The notes: generated from the letters alone by a model not told the origin. A DNA stretch of 64,000 bases from Flagellimonas meishanensis (GCF_019880545.1 NZ_JAINVW010000003.1:620001-684000), one strand, 5' to 3'; positions 25,404 to 35,068 are shown, numbered from the stretch's first letter. Numbers and translations are program-made.

Positions 25404-25943
25404 ATGAAATATAGCATCCCATTCGTTTCCCTCTTCTTATTGATTTCAGCCTTTTGCCATTCACAAGAAAAAAGCACAGGTCCCATACTAAATGATTTTG
25501 GGGCGGTATGGGCCATTGAGAACCCAGATTTCAAAACCGACCTGAATGGTGAGTTCAAGGTGGTATTCGATGTTATGGACAGCCCAGAATCCCATTCCGA
25601 GCTCAACCCCTGGATTGAAACTGCGGCCCGTTTTTTAAACATGCATGCACAAGCGGGCGTTCCCCTTTCCCAACTCAAGGTTGCTCTCGTCGTGCATAAC
25701 AAGGCTTCAAAAGATATTGCCAACAACGAAAAATATGGAATCCTGTATGGCACTGAAAATCCCAATCGGCCCATGATCGAAGCCTTAATGCAGGCAGGAG
25801 CGGAAGTCATTTTTTGTGGGCAATCCTCCAAATCACGGGGTTTTCCGAAGGAAGATTTGATACCGGGGACCAAAATGGCACTTTCGGCAATGACGGCGTT
25901 GATCCAGCTTCAAAATGAAGGATACCGACTAATCAAATTCTAA
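25404..25943 (+). CDS. secreted DsrE-family protein
   Basis: A 179-residue protein with a signal peptide (KYSIPFVSLFLLISAFCHS, cleavage before QEK). The mature part has the DsrE/DsrF-like Rossmann fold: FKVVFDVMDS, LKVALVVHNKAS, IEALMQAGAEVIFCGQS with a possible active Cys, and MALSAMTALIQLQNEGY. Cytoplasmic DsrE proteins transfer sulfur, but exported members have unknown roles. ATG 25404 is preferred to the TTG one codon upstream. It lies 10 nt upstream of the M20 amidohydrolase, so they may be co-transcribed. Confidence 0.8.
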   Translation: MKYSIPFVSLFLLISAFCHSQEKSTGPILNDFGAVWAIENPDFKTDLNGEFKVVFDVMDSPESHSELNPWIETAARFLNMHAQAGVPLSQLKVALVVHNKASKDIANNEKYGILYGTENPNRPMIEALMQAGAEVIFCGQSSKSRGFPKEDLIPGTKMALSAMTALIQLQNEGYRLIKF

Positions 25944-25953
25944 ATCAACTTAT

Positions 25954-27228
25954 ATGTACAAAATCATCCCCCTAGCTTTCCTATTTATTGGCCTTGGCCT
26001 TTGTGCCCAGGACTCAAATCTAGAGCAGGATTTCCAAAGCATTGAAAGCAAAGTGATTGAATGGAGACGGGACATCCACCAAAACCCGGAATTGAGCAAC
26101 CGGGAATTCAAGACGGCAGAGAAAATAGCAAAACACCTAAAATCCCTAGGGCTGGAAGTCCAGACCGGAGTGGCCCATACCGGTGTGGTGGGACTTTTGA
26201 AAGGAGACCAGCCTGGCAAGGTGGTGGCCTTGAGGGCGGATATTGATGCCCTACCGGTCACGGAGAGGAATGATTTGCCCTTCAAATCCACAGTAACGTC
26301 GGAATATTTAGGGAAAGCAACGGGTGTCATGCATGCATGCGGGCACGATACGCACACAGCCATATTGATGGGTGTTGCGGAAGTACTTTCCAAAAACAAG
26401 GATAAAATAAAGGGAACCGTCAAGTTCATTTTCCAACCCGCAGAAGAAGGCCCGCCACCAGGTGAAGAAGGTGGGGCTTTGCTTATGGTGAAAGAGGGTG
26501 TATTGCAAAACCCCGATGTTGATGCCATTTTTGGGTTGCACATTAACTCCCAAACCCCAATCGGAACCTTAAAGTACAAGCCTGGAGGTGCTTTGGCATC
26601 GGCACAGCGTTTTGTGATCAATGTAAGAGGCAAGCAGACCCATGGTTCCCAACCATGGGCAGGAACAGACCCCATAATGATCAGTGCAAAGATCATTGAT
26701 GCCCTGCAGACCATCATTAGCCGAGAAGCAGAGCTCACCAATGAAGCAGCGGTTATTTCCATTGGAAAAATCACGAGTGGGGTTCGTTCGAACATTATCC
26801 CTGAAAGCGCCGAATTGATTGGCACTATCCGTACCCTGGATTACGATATGCAAAAGTTCGTCAACAAAAGAATGGAAGAAATGGTACCTGCCATTGCCAA
26901 AGCCTATGGTGGTGATGCCACCTTGGAGATTTTCACCTCCACGGCAATTACGTTCAACGATTTGGATTTGACGGCCAAAATGGCACCGACGTTGGAAAAA
27001 GTCGCTGGAAAAGAAAACATTTCCATTCACAAGGCCATTACAGGTGCGGAAGACTTTAGTTATTTTCAGGAAAAGGTGCCCGGATTGTTTTTCTTTTTGG
27101 GAGGAATGGCCCCAGGCACTACTGAGGCTTTTCCACACCACACCCCCGATTTCAAGATTGATGACAGTGGATTATTGCTGGGCGTGAAAGCCATGACCCA
27201 TTTGGCGCTGGACTATTTGAACATGTAA
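25954..27228 (+). CDS. secreted M20-family amidohydrolase
   Basis: A 424-residue dinuclear zinc hydrolase of the M20D (IAA-amino-acid hydrolase/hippurate hydrolase) type, exported by the signal peptide LAFLFIGLGLCAQ. Metal ligands are visible: Cys/His in MHACGHDTH, the catalytic Glu in FQPAEEG, His in FGLHIN, and the terminal His in AFPHHTPDF. The dimerisation insert around residues 215-330 is present. It removes an acyl group from an N-acyl amino acid; the substrate is unknown. It follows the DsrE-like gene by 10 nt. Confidence 0.9.
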   Translation: MYKIIPLAFLFIGLGLCAQDSNLEQDFQSIESKVIEWRRDIHQNPELSNREFKTAEKIAKHLKSLGLEVQTGVAHTGVVGLLKGDQPGKVVALRADIDALPVTERNDLPFKSTVTSEYLGKATGVMHACGHDTHTAILMGVAEVLSKNKDKIKGTVKFIFQPAEEGPPPGEEGGALLMVKEGVLQNPDVDAIFGLHINSQTPIGTLKYKPGGALASAQRFVINVRGKQTHGSQPWAGTDPIMISAKIIDALQTIISREAELTNEAAVISIGKITSGVRSNIIPESAELIGTIRTLDYDMQKFVNKRMEEMVPAIAKAYGGDATLEIFTSTAITFNDLDLTAKMAPTLEKVAGKENISIHKAITGAEDFSYFQEKVPGLFFFLGGMAPGTTEAFPHHTPDFKIDDSGLLLGVKAMTHLALDYLNM

Positions 27229-27323
27229 CCGTACTTGGCTCTCCATTGTGTAATGTAATGCTGAAGGTGATGGGATTTAACTTCATTTTACTGTCAGGTT
27301 TCCAAAGGTTTTAAAAAACATCC

Positions 27324-27331
27324 TAATTTTG
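27324..27331 (+). promoter_or_regulatory. predicted -7 box of the degenerate OmpA paralogue
   Basis: TAATTTTG, matching TAnnTTTG, 35 nt upstream of the ATG at 27367. The same octamer stands before the intact OmpA gene (21248-21255), which suggests the promoter was copied with the gene. Confidence 0.4.
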
Positions 27332-27366
27332 GCCTAAACAAAATTGCAAACCAAATACGACTACTT

Positions 27367-28140
27367 ATGAAAAAAAAGCTACTCCTAATTGCTGTGCTCA
27401 GTGTTTCGTCTCTTTGTTTTTCCCAGAGAAAAAGTGATTTGATCGCCCAAATCGACCATTTCAGGGCAGCATTGGACAGTGTTGGGCAGGAATTGGCCCA
27501 GGCCAAACGTGAAATCTCCTCTAGCCGTGCCAAGGCAGAGACATTGGAAGCTGAAAATGTGGGACTTCGGGACGCCAATGCCACATTGCTGCAAAATTTG
27601 GGGAACTTTTCGGAGCTGTCCAAACAAAATACAAAAAACGTGAACCGGGCCATGGAAGCTCTCGCGCAGAAAGAAAAGCAGTTAAGTGGCATCAACGACA
27701 TGATAGCGGCCAACGATTCAACCGCCATTGTATCCCTCACCCGGATAAAACAGACCTTGGGGGAAAATGCCAATGTAAACGTTTCCGCTGGCACCATTAT
27801 CATTTCCAATAGTTTGGATGGCCTTTTTGGTTCCGATTCGGCTGTGGCATTGACCGAAGAAGGAAAAGCATGGCTGTCCAATGTGGCCAAAGTGATCATG
27901 CTCAATCCCAATTTCACCGTTGAAATAGAAGGGCTCAATATTACAGGTGAGTTCGGACCAACCTTTGATAAAGTCGCCTCAGTGGCAAAGGAATTGGTCA
28001 ATCAGTCCGGAATCCCGACCGATAAATTGACACTTGCGGCCAAGGATGGGAATTTTAGGGAAGGAATAAATGTAAAATTGCAGCCGGACTACAAAGCTTT
28101 TTATTCGGAAGCGAAAAACAGTGTGAAGATTGCACAGTGA
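27367..28140 (+). CDS. secreted coiled-coil protein, degenerate OmpA paralogue
   Basis: A 257-residue protein with a signal peptide (LLLIAVLSVSSLCFS, cleavage before QRK) but no lipobox. Residues 25-120 form a coiled coil similar in layout to the OmpA lipoprotein at 21311 (compare LLQNLGNFSELSKQNTKN with INNMGNLTTLTTKGAENL). The C-terminal part keeps the OmpA-like fold (VNVSAGTIIISNSLDGLFGSD; EGKAWLSNVAKVIMLNPNFTVEIEG) but lacks the GHTDN and NRRTRI motifs, so it should not bind peptidoglycan in the normal way. It looks like a diverged duplicate. Confidence 0.75.
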   Translation: MKKKLLLIAVLSVSSLCFSQRKSDLIAQIDHFRAALDSVGQELAQAKREISSSRAKAETLEAENVGLRDANATLLQNLGNFSELSKQNTKNVNRAMEALAQKEKQLSGINDMIAANDSTAIVSLTRIKQTLGENANVNVSAGTIIISNSLDGLFGSDSAVALTEEGKAWLSNVAKVIMLNPNFTVEIEGLNITGEFGPTFDKVASVAKELVNQSGIPTDKLTLAAKDGNFREGINVKLQPDYKAFYSEAKNSVKIAQ

Positions 28141-28230
28141 CGGGCGGCAAGGTTAAATCCCGAGAAAAATACTTTTTAAAGTTTTAGTGCGTTCTTGTTT
28201 CTGTAAAATCAACAAAAACCAAACTTTGTT

Positions 28231-28752
28231 ATGAGTGGAGATGATATCCTTCAACTTTTTGCCTATTTATTGCCAGCCGTAGTTACCGGAGCCATTGCTT
28301 TTTACTTTTTTAGATTGCATACCCGCAACGAAGACGGCAGACGACGTTTTTTGCTCCATAAAGATTCTCAGAAAGATACCCTTCCGGTGAGATTGCAGGC
28401 CTATGAGCGCATGGCGCTTTTTTTGGAGCGAATCTCCATCAACAGTCTTGTGGTTCGGGTGGCACCCAAGGGAAAAAGTAAAAGTGATTATGAAAACTTG
28501 TTGATAAGCCAAATTGAAACCGAGTTTGAGCATAACCTTTCCCAACAGATCTACATGTCGGACGAATGTTGGAACATTATCAAAGCTGCAAAAAATGCAA
28601 CGATTCAAATAATCCGTTCCGCAGGAATGAGTGCAACGGATTCTCCCGATAAACTAAGAGAGGACATTTTGAACCAAACCATGGAAAAGCAATCACCTTC
28701 CAACACAGCTCTGGCTTTTGTGAAAAGGGAAGTGAGCGACCTCTGGAACTAG
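28231..28752 (+). CDS. conserved Flavobacteriia membrane-anchored hypothetical protein
   Basis: A 173-residue protein with one N-terminal transmembrane helix (LQLFAYLLPAVVTGAIAFYFF) followed by a basic RRRF segment and a cytoplasmic helical domain containing LPVRLQAYERMALFLERI, IETEFEHNLSQQIYMSDECW and NTALAFVKREVSDLW. I recognise the pattern as a conserved Flavobacteriia family without a known function (recalled as DUF7935, not checked). It faces the patatin gene tail to tail with a 1-nt gap. Confidence 0.7.
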   Translation: MSGDDILQLFAYLLPAVVTGAIAFYFFRLHTRNEDGRRRFLLHKDSQKDTLPVRLQAYERMALFLERISINSLVVRVAPKGKSKSDYENLLISQIETEFEHNLSQQIYMSDECWNIIKAAKNATIQIIRSAGMSATDSPDKLREDILNQTMEKQSPSNTALAFVKREVSDLWN

Positions 28753-28753
28753 G

Positions 28754-29668
28754 CTATTCTTGATGTTCGGGATTGATGGGGCTGGTTTCCTCGTTCTTGT
28801 TTTTGGCATATAGATAGCCCCTTTTCCACCAAAGCGTCATTCTTTCCTTATCAAAAATCAATGAATTGGTGGTCAGCACCGTGGGTGTGTAGTAGAAGTT
28901 GATAATAGCGTCCTTTTGGTTCGCGACCAACTTGCCAATCCTAATATTTTGGTTTTCAATCCTGTCCAACATAAAACCAAAAATGGTTGTTATCAGTTCA
29001 AAGGGATTTCTAACCGGCATTCGGTTCAAGTAGTTTACCTCCGTGTGCAGTACCACAACATCCACCTCGGTGGCACCCCTTCTGAGGGCCTCTTCAATGG
29101 GCACCAAACTGCCCAATCCTCCATCGGCATATTCGCAGCCGTTCTTGCGCACCAAACTCATGAAAGGCGTATAGTTGGATGAAATCCAAATCCAATCACA
29201 GAATTCGTCATAAGTGCAATCATTGACCGATTTATACTCCACCTGGTTCAACGAAAGGTTGGAAACCGTGACCACTACATCCTTGCTGCCTTCTTTCAAG
29301 TCAACGAACTCTTCCGGTGTAATGGATTGGCGAATGAGCTCCCTCAGATTTTCACTTTCGCCAAATGTTTTTTTGCCGCGGATAAAGTTCTTTACCACAT
29401 TCCAGTGGTTTATGGCAATGGTCTCCACGCCATATTTCTTTTTGATGATAAAGGGACAGTTGCTGAAAATACTTTCTTGGTTCACCGAGGAATAGATTTC
29501 CTTGATCTTATCCAATTTGTTCAGTGCCAAATGCGAAATCAGTAGACTTCCCGTGGAGGTGCCCACAAAAAGGTCGTATTCATGCTTGGCCTCCTCAATC
29601 AAGAATTGGGCAACACCCCCCGCGAAGGCCCCCTTGCTACCTCCCCCTGAAATAACAAGCGCTCTCAT
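28754..29668 (-). CDS. patatin-like phospholipase
   Basis: A 304-residue lipid acyl hydrolase. The oxyanion loop SGGGSKGAF (residues 7-15), nucleophile elbow GTSTG (Ser38) and the Asp of the dyad in YADGG (Asp182) are present, so it should be active. No signal peptide is seen, suggesting a cytoplasmic or peripherally bound enzyme. Its start overlaps the stop of the M1 aminopeptidase gene by 4 nt (ATGA), so both are in one transcript. The lipid substrate is unknown. Confidence 0.87.
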   Translation of the reverse strand: MRALVISGGGSKGAFAGGVAQFLIEEAKHEYDLFVGTSTGSLLISHLALNKLDKIKEIYSSVNQESIFSNCPFIIKKKYGVETIAINHWNVVKNFIRGKKTFGESENLRELIRQSITPEEFVDLKEGSKDVVVTVSNLSLNQVEYKSVNDCTYDEFCDWIWISSNYTPFMSLVRKNGCEYADGGLGSLVPIEEALRRGATEVDVVVLHTEVNYLNRMPVRNPFELITTIFGFMLDRIENQNIRIGKLVANQKDAIINFYYTPTVLTTNSLIFDKERMTLWWKRGYLYAKNKNEETSPINPEHQE

Positions 29669-31755
29669 TTTCCCAGGGTTTTATCCAAATATGCTCTTTC
29701 CTCGGAACCAAGAGAGCCATATAGTGCCTCCACACGGTCCAAATTTCCTTCTTCCCTTAGAAACTCTTCCAAAATCTTTCTGCATGATTTTTTGAAGTGC
29801 CAAACGTGGTGCCCGCAGGCCTCGATAAGGTTTTTGAGCGTATCATCATTAAAGGCGCCTATATTCCCCAAATATTGAAACGCCAAAAGGCGTACCTCAA
29901 AATGGTACTGGGGGCTGGTATAAGCACTCAACTCTTCAAAATAGGTAGATTTTTTTTCGATGTCGTAATCCGGTGTAATCAGGGCCAAGGTCAACCACAA
30001 CAATCGAACATTTTTATTGGGAAGCCCAATGATACCGTCGGTTTTCTCCAAATAAACATTACGATGCAAGGGAAAATCTGTCCAAAGTCGATATAAAACG
30101 GATTCGATGGTCACATAACTTGGGTCGTTCAACAGTTGTTCAACGTTGGGGCGCAGTGCAACCGGTATTTTTTTCAAAGTCATTGCCGCGGCCTGCCTCA
30201 CCTTGAGCCCTTCTTCCATAAAGACTCTCTGTAAAAACTGCTCTGGAAGTTTGTCCCCAAAATCCAAAATAAGACGGTGTTTCAATAAATCGGATGAAAG
30301 ATTGTCCCACTCCCCATCCAGGACCGTTTCCACGGTCTGGGGATGCCCATCAATTTTCTCTTTTATGGTGAAATAGGTGTCAATGGAACTATTCTTTGTC
30401 CTAAGAAAGGATTTGGCCACATCCAAAGGAAACTCAGATTCCTGAAGCCAAACCACTTCAAAATCAGATAGATTCATCCCGGATGCCTTTTCCATTTCCC
30501 AAATAAATTCTGGAATGGTAGCATTTTTAAAGGCATATTGGGTGAGAAAGTTTTGTATGCCTGTCCTAAAACTTTCTTCCCCTACCCTTTCCCTGAGTAT
30601 GACCAAGGCCCATGCCCCTTTCTCATAAAAGGTGAGGCTTCCGGCATTGGAATTGGTAAGTGCCTCGCCATTTCCATCTCCTGAAAAATTGGCCAAGGCC
30701 TCCGCGGTTTCCAACAAGCGCCAATAAAAATGGTCCCCGCCAAAAATGTCCTTTTCGGCCAGGTAGGCGTAGTAGGTGGCAAAGCCTTCGTGCAACCAAT
30801 GATGTTCCCCACTTTGCTCTGTCACCAAATTTCCAAACCATTGGTGCGCCAATTCGTGCGCATTGACATTGACATAATTCTTGTCAAAAAAAGCAATGGA
30901 ATCCACCACAAAGGTGTTGGAGAAAATAGTGGCTCCCGTATTCTCCATCCCGGCATATAAAAAATCCTGTACGGGCACTTGTTTGTAGTTCTGCCAAGGA
31001 TAGGGAACACCTATTTCCTTTTCCAAAAAGTCAAAAATCTGTTGGGTATGGCGATAGGTAGGTTCCACTTTAAGGCTATCCTTGGGTTCATAATACAACT
31101 CAATGGGCACTCCAGAACCCGATTGTATGCGTTTTTTATCAAAATTGCCCATGATAAAGGCCACCAAGTAGCTGCTCATCGGTTTTTGCATGTCATACTT
31201 CCAAAGAAATGCATTGGTTTCCTGGAGGGTATCCTTTTTTGCCAACCGCCCATTTGAGATGACCCTATAATTTTCCTTAAAAAGAAAATTCAGATCAAAT
31301 TCAAGCTTCTCGGTCATATCATCCAAACTGGGCAACCAGTGGCTGGTATATTTTCCCTGTCCTTGGGTCCAAATTTGTTCGTTGCCTTCAACACCATCAT
31401 CCCACCCCAAAAAATAGACCGTTTGTTTTGGATGGGCGGTATAGGCCAACGCTAGGGTGTGTTCTTGGCCATTTTTGAATTTTTTGTCCACAATAACGGC
31501 CTCACCTGTATTGCGAAAGGTAGTTTCTTTCGCATCAAGCAATACGGAAGAAAACTCCATGGCATGGGCATCTAAAAAGATGGAATCCACATCTTTTAGC
31601 ACTTCAAATTTATAGGTGACATTGCCCACAATCTTCCTTTCTTGCGGGATTGGCTCTACCAAAACCTCAGCGTGGATAAAATCGACTTTATCCTGAACCT
31701 GCGGAAAAGTGAATTGGATGAAAAGAAAAAAAACGATAAGGGGGCAGGACTTCAT
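29665..31755 (-). CDS. M1-family zinc aminopeptidase, exported
   Basis: A 696-residue zinc metallopeptidase. Signal peptide CPLIVFFLFIQFTFP, then the M1 beta-sandwich and the catalytic domain with HELAHQWFGN (zinc His, catalytic Glu, near residues 296-305) and the third ligand in WLHEGFATYYAYL. The substrate motif, usually GxMEN, appears as YAGMENTGA. The C-terminal part is made of helical repeats as in aminopeptidase N and LTA4 hydrolase. ATG 31755 is chosen because the signal peptide then follows directly; the upstream ATG 31764 adds only 3 residues. It is the first gene of a pair with patatin and is divergent from recG. Confidence 0.9.
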   Translation of the reverse strand: MKSCPLIVFFLFIQFTFPQVQDKVDFIHAEVLVEPIPQERKIVGNVTYKFEVLKDVDSIFLDAHAMEFSSVLLDAKETTFRNTGEAVIVDKKFKNGQEHTLALAYTAHPKQTVYFLGWDDGVEGNEQIWTQGQGKYTSHWLPSLDDMTEKLEFDLNFLFKENYRVISNGRLAKKDTLQETNAFLWKYDMQKPMSSYLVAFIMGNFDKKRIQSGSGVPIELYYEPKDSLKVEPTYRHTQQIFDFLEKEIGVPYPWQNYKQVPVQDFLYAGMENTGATIFSNTFVVDSIAFFDKNYVNVNAHELAHQWFGNLVTEQSGEHHWLHEGFATYYAYLAEKDIFGGDHFYWRLLETAEALANFSGDGNGEALTNSNAGSLTFYEKGAWALVILRERVGEESFRTGIQNFLTQYAFKNATIPEFIWEMEKASGMNLSDFEVVWLQESEFPLDVAKSFLRTKNSSIDTYFTIKEKIDGHPQTVETVLDGEWDNLSSDLLKHRLILDFGDKLPEQFLQRVFMEEGLKVRQAAAMTLKKIPVALRPNVEQLLNDPSYVTIESVLYRLWTDFPLHRNVYLEKTDGIIGLPNKNVRLLWLTLALITPDYDIEKKSTYFEELSAYTSPQYHFEVRLLAFQYLGNIGAFNDDTLKNLIEACGHHVWHFKKSCRKILEEFLREEGNLDRVEALYGSLGSEERAYLDKTLGK

Positions 31756-31802
31756 ACGGTACATGCTATCAAAAGTCTTTCCAAATTACATATTTTAGTT
31801 CG

Positions 31803-33908
31803 ATGGATCCCAATTTTCTGCAAACTCCAATCTCCTATTTAAAAGGTGTAGGTCCCAACCGGGCCGAAACCCTGAAGTCGGAACTGGGCATTGAAACGTA
31901 CAAAGATCTACTGCATTTGTTCCCCAATCGGTACCTGGACAGAACCACCTACTACACTATAAACCAATTGCAGCCCAGTGGTGCCGACGTGCAGGTAATC
32001 GGAAAAATCATCCACATAAAGACTGTGGAACAAAAGCGGGGGAAACGTTTGGTCGCCACGTTCGTTGATGAAACCGGAGAAATGGAGCTGGTATGGTTCC
32101 GGGGGCAGAAATGGATTCGCGAGAACTTAAAACTCAATGAACCATATGTGGTCTTTGGACGGGTATCCCGGTATGGCAGTACTTTTTCCATGCCGCATCC
32201 GGATATGGAGCTTCTAAAGGAGCATCAGGCGGGCCTGAAAATTGCCATGCAACCCATTTATCCATCCACCGAAAAATTGGGCTCGAAAGGTATAACCAAT
32301 CGGGTAATCGGCAAAATGATGCAACAACTGTTCCTGGAATCCAAAGGGATATTCCCCGAATCACTTTCCAAAACCATTATTGATGAACTACGTCTCATCT
32401 CAAAAAATGAGGCCCTTTTCAACATCCATTTCCCAAAAAGTCAAAATCTATTGGCGAAGGCAAGGTTTCGATTAAAGTTTGAGGAGCTTTTCTACGTGCA
32501 ACTCCAGCTCATTTCCAAAAAACTGTTGCGCAAGCAAAAAATAAAGGGCTTGCCTTTTGAACAGGTGGGTGAAAAGTTCAATATCTTTTTTGAAAAACAT
32601 CTACCCTTTGAACTTACCACTGCACAAAAACGGGTAATCAAGGAAATACGCAGCGATTTGGGCAGCAATGCCCAAATGAACCGACTATTACAGGGAGATG
32701 TGGGTTCTGGGAAAACCATTGTGGCACTTATGTGCATGCTCCTGGCCATTGACAACGGGTTTCAGGCCTGTTTGATGGCTCCAACGGAGATATTGGCCAA
32801 TCAACACTACAATGGATTGAAGCAGCTTTTGGGCCACATGGAGGTGAAAATTGCCCTATTGACCGGTTCCACCAAAAAATCAGAACGCACCCTGTTGCAC
32901 AACCAGCTGGAAAACGGGAATTTGAACATTCTGGTAGGCACCCATGCCGTTTTGGAAGATAAGGTGCGGTTCAAAAATTTGGGATTGGCCATTGTGGATG
33001 AACAACATCGGTTCGGGGTGGCCCAGCGCTCCAAACTTTGGCATAAAAATGAGATTCCCCCACATGTTTTGGTCATGACCGCAACTCCCATTCCAAGAAC
33101 CTTGGCCATGAGTTTGTACGGCGATTTGGATATTTCTGTTATTGATGAGCTGCCCCCTGGAAGAAAACCTGTAAAAACCGTCCACCGTTTTGATAGCAAT
33201 AGGTTGAAAGTCTTTCGCTTCATCAAGGATGAAATCAAAAAAGGGAGGCAGGTGTATATCGTTTATCCCTTGATTCAAGAATCGGAGGCCTTGGATTTTA
33301 AAGATTTGATGGACGGTTATGAAAGTATCGTTCGTGATTTTCCCATGCCAGACTATCAAATTTCCATTGTCCATGGCAAGATGAAACCCGTCGATAAGGA
33401 TTATGAAATGGAGCGTTTTGTCAAAGGGGAGACGCAGATTATGGTCGCCACTACGGTAATTGAGGTGGGCGTAAACGTCCCCAACGCTTCAGTAATGATC
33501 ATTGAAAGCGCGGAACGGTTCGGGTTGTCCCAACTGCACCAGTTGCGTGGTCGCGTGGGGCGCGGTGCTCAACAGAGTTTTTGTATTTTGATGACGAGCG
33601 GCAAGCTCTCAGAGGATGCCAAGACCCGTTTGCAGACCATGGTGCGCACCAACGACGGTTTTGAAATTGCTGAAGTCGACCTAAAACTACGTGGTCCAGG
33701 GGATTTGATGGGCACCCAACAAAGCGGCTTGCTCCATCTAAAGATTGCCGATATTGTAAAGGATAACCAAATCTTGAAAACAGCCCGGTATCATGCCATT
33801 CTATTGCTGAAAGAGGACCCGAAACTGCAAAAAGAAGAGAATATTCCAATACTTATAGCATACACCAAGATGATGAAAAGCAAGGTGCTATGGGGGTATA
33901 TAAGCTAA
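31803..33908 (+). CDS. recG: ATP-dependent DNA helicase RecG
   Basis: A 701-residue branch-migration helicase that reverses stalled replication forks and resolves Holliday-type junctions. The N-terminal wedge domain (OB-fold; residues about 1-230, PISYLKGVGPNRAETL) and SF2 helicase motifs are complete: Walker A LQGDVGSGKT, DEQHRFGV, MTATPIPRTLAM, TTVIEVGVNVPNA and QLRGRVGRG. The conserved TRG region (GPGDLMGTQQSG) follows. Length is normal. It is divergent from the M1 aminopeptidase with only 47 nt between the starts, and ends at a strong hairpin. Confidence 0.97.
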   Translation: MDPNFLQTPISYLKGVGPNRAETLKSELGIETYKDLLHLFPNRYLDRTTYYTINQLQPSGADVQVIGKIIHIKTVEQKRGKRLVATFVDETGEMELVWFRGQKWIRENLKLNEPYVVFGRVSRYGSTFSMPHPDMELLKEHQAGLKIAMQPIYPSTEKLGSKGITNRVIGKMMQQLFLESKGIFPESLSKTIIDELRLISKNEALFNIHFPKSQNLLAKARFRLKFEELFYVQLQLISKKLLRKQKIKGLPFEQVGEKFNIFFEKHLPFELTTAQKRVIKEIRSDLGSNAQMNRLLQGDVGSGKTIVALMCMLLAIDNGFQACLMAPTEILANQHYNGLKQLLGHMEVKIALLTGSTKKSERTLLHNQLENGNLNILVGTHAVLEDKVRFKNLGLAIVDEQHRFGVAQRSKLWHKNEIPPHVLVMTATPIPRTLAMSLYGDLDISVIDELPPGRKPVKTVHRFDSNRLKVFRFIKDEIKKGRQVYIVYPLIQESEALDFKDLMDGYESIVRDFPMPDYQISIVHGKMKPVDKDYEMERFVKGETQIMVATTVIEVGVNVPNASVMIIESAERFGLSQLHQLRGRVGRGAQQSFCILMTSGKLSEDAKTRLQTMVRTNDGFEIAEVDLKLRGPGDLMGTQQSGLLHLKIADIVKDNQILKTARYHAILLLKEDPKLQKEENIPILIAYTKMMKSKVLWGYIS

Positions 33909-33932
33909 AAAACCCAGCTTTCGCTGGGTTTT
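33909..33932. terminator. bidirectional terminator between recG and the DUF2911 gene
   Basis: A perfect 10-bp stem AAAACCCAGC / GCTGGGTTTT (33909-33918 with 33923-33932), loop TTTC. It begins at the recG stop codon. T residues end the stem on the plus strand and the A run before it gives T residues on the minus strand, so it can end both recG and the convergent gene. Confidence 0.88.
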
Positions 33933-33955
33933 CCGTTCCTGTCTGGATAAATTCT

Positions 33956-35068
33956 CTAGTTGATGTCCGTGCCTTGCTCCAATTTTGTGATATTGGCGGC
34001 AATGGCATCTTTATTGGGCTGGTCGGGAGCTCTTCCAGCGGCTATTTTTAAATGTTTAAGGGCTGTTTTGTAGTCCCCAACAGCCGAGTACCCTCTGGCC
34101 AACCCGAAATCAACGGGCCAGGTATCTTTATTGTTTTTGGCATTCCATTTAAAAATTTCCAAGGCTTTGTCCGCTTGGCCTTGTGCTATCAGCTGCCTAC
34201 CATAACCATGCACCTGAAATACGGTGGCCAACGGCAATGCTTCCTTCATCAAGGCTTCGGCTTCGGCTGTCTTGCCCTGCTTGGCCAAGATTTGTGATTT
34301 TATGCTAAGGTTATTGAATGTCTTCTGGCTAAAAAACTGACCGGCGATCGCAGCATCCACCCATGCCAGGGCTTCGTCCAAATCGCCATCGTTATTTAAG
34401 GCGAAATTTGCGGCTTGTTCCCAGCTCTGTCTTGCAAATCCCGGGGTGGTCTGTAGTTGTTGACGGATTTCGGCCAATACGTTGTTGGTGACGTCCGTTT
34501 CCACCTTTAAAGGAATTTGTTTCTTTTCCCAGTTTAGGGAAACCACCGCAGAGTTGGCATCAACGTCCGTAAACAAATAGGTGAGTTGTTCCACATGCGA
34601 CACTTCCTTGGTCTCCACATCCACCCGAAGTACATCATCCGCAGGGTCGTAGAAATAACTTCCCCAGGCATCGTGATTTTTTGAAAAAATAATTGTTGCA
34701 GAGTTGTCTTCGTTAACAATCATGTGGAGCCCATATTTACCAGCAGGTAAAGTCTTCCCGCCAACGGTAAGGTCGTGGGTAGTCTTAAAAATGGTATTCT
34801 CATTGGCTCCGGCACGCCATGGTGACTCGGAGGCGGTTCCAAAACCAAGGTTGTTCATGCCATAGGGAACCAGGGTGCCCCAGACTTCCCTATCATTAAC
34901 ACTGGGTCTTGAGTAGACTACGGTAACATCCGTGTTGCCGATACGCTGGGAAACTTTGGCCATCTGACTTCCCCTGGGCAAAAAGTTTAACTGGGCAACG
35001 GCATAGCCCGATACAAAAAATAGGGCAATAAGAATCTTAGCCGTTAAGGCTGAATAATTTTTTCTCAT
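33956..35068 (-). CDS. exported DUF2911 protein with TPR-like repeats
   Basis: A 370-residue protein with a signal peptide (ILIALFFVSGYAVA, cleavage near AQLNF). Residues about 30-170 are DUF2911: VVYSRPSVNDREVWGTLVPYG, WRAGANENT, LPAGKYGLHMIV and IIFSKNHDAWGSYFYD are its usual blocks. Residues about 200-365 are helical tetratricopeptide-like repeats (DLDEALAWVDAAI, KTAEAEALMKEAL, QADKALEIFKWNAK, DYKTALKHLKIAA). DUF2911 is widespread in Bacteroidota and of unknown function. It converges on recG with a shared terminator. Confidence 0.88.
   Translation of the reverse strand: MRKNYSALTAKILIALFFVSGYAVAQLNFLPRGSQMAKVSQRIGNTDVTVVYSRPSVNDREVWGTLVPYGMNNLGFGTASESPWRAGANENTIFKTTHDLTVGGKTLPAGKYGLHMIVNEDNSATIIFSKNHDAWGSYFYDPADDVLRVDVETKEVSHVEQLTYLFTDVDANSAVVSLNWEKKQIPLKVETDVTNNVLAEIRQQLQTTPGFARQSWEQAANFALNNDGDLDEALAWVDAAIAGQFFSQKTFNNLSIKSQILAKQGKTAEAEALMKEALPLATVFQVHGYGRQLIAQGQADKALEIFKWNAKNNKDTWPVDFGLARGYSAVGDYKTALKHLKIAAGRAPDQPNKDAIAANITKLEQGTDIN

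Noticed and set aside
25950..26825. 291-codon open frame on the minus strand
   Set aside because: It is antisense to the M20 amidohydrolase, with a low-complexity Ser/Pro-rich translation and no family match.
27294..28001. 235-codon open frame on the minus strand
   Set aside because: It is antisense to the degenerate OmpA paralogue and its translation is Ser/Phe-rich with no motif.
31800..35068. recG and DUF2911 region as a genomic island
   Set aside because: The gene density and base use look like the surroundings, and recG is a core gene.
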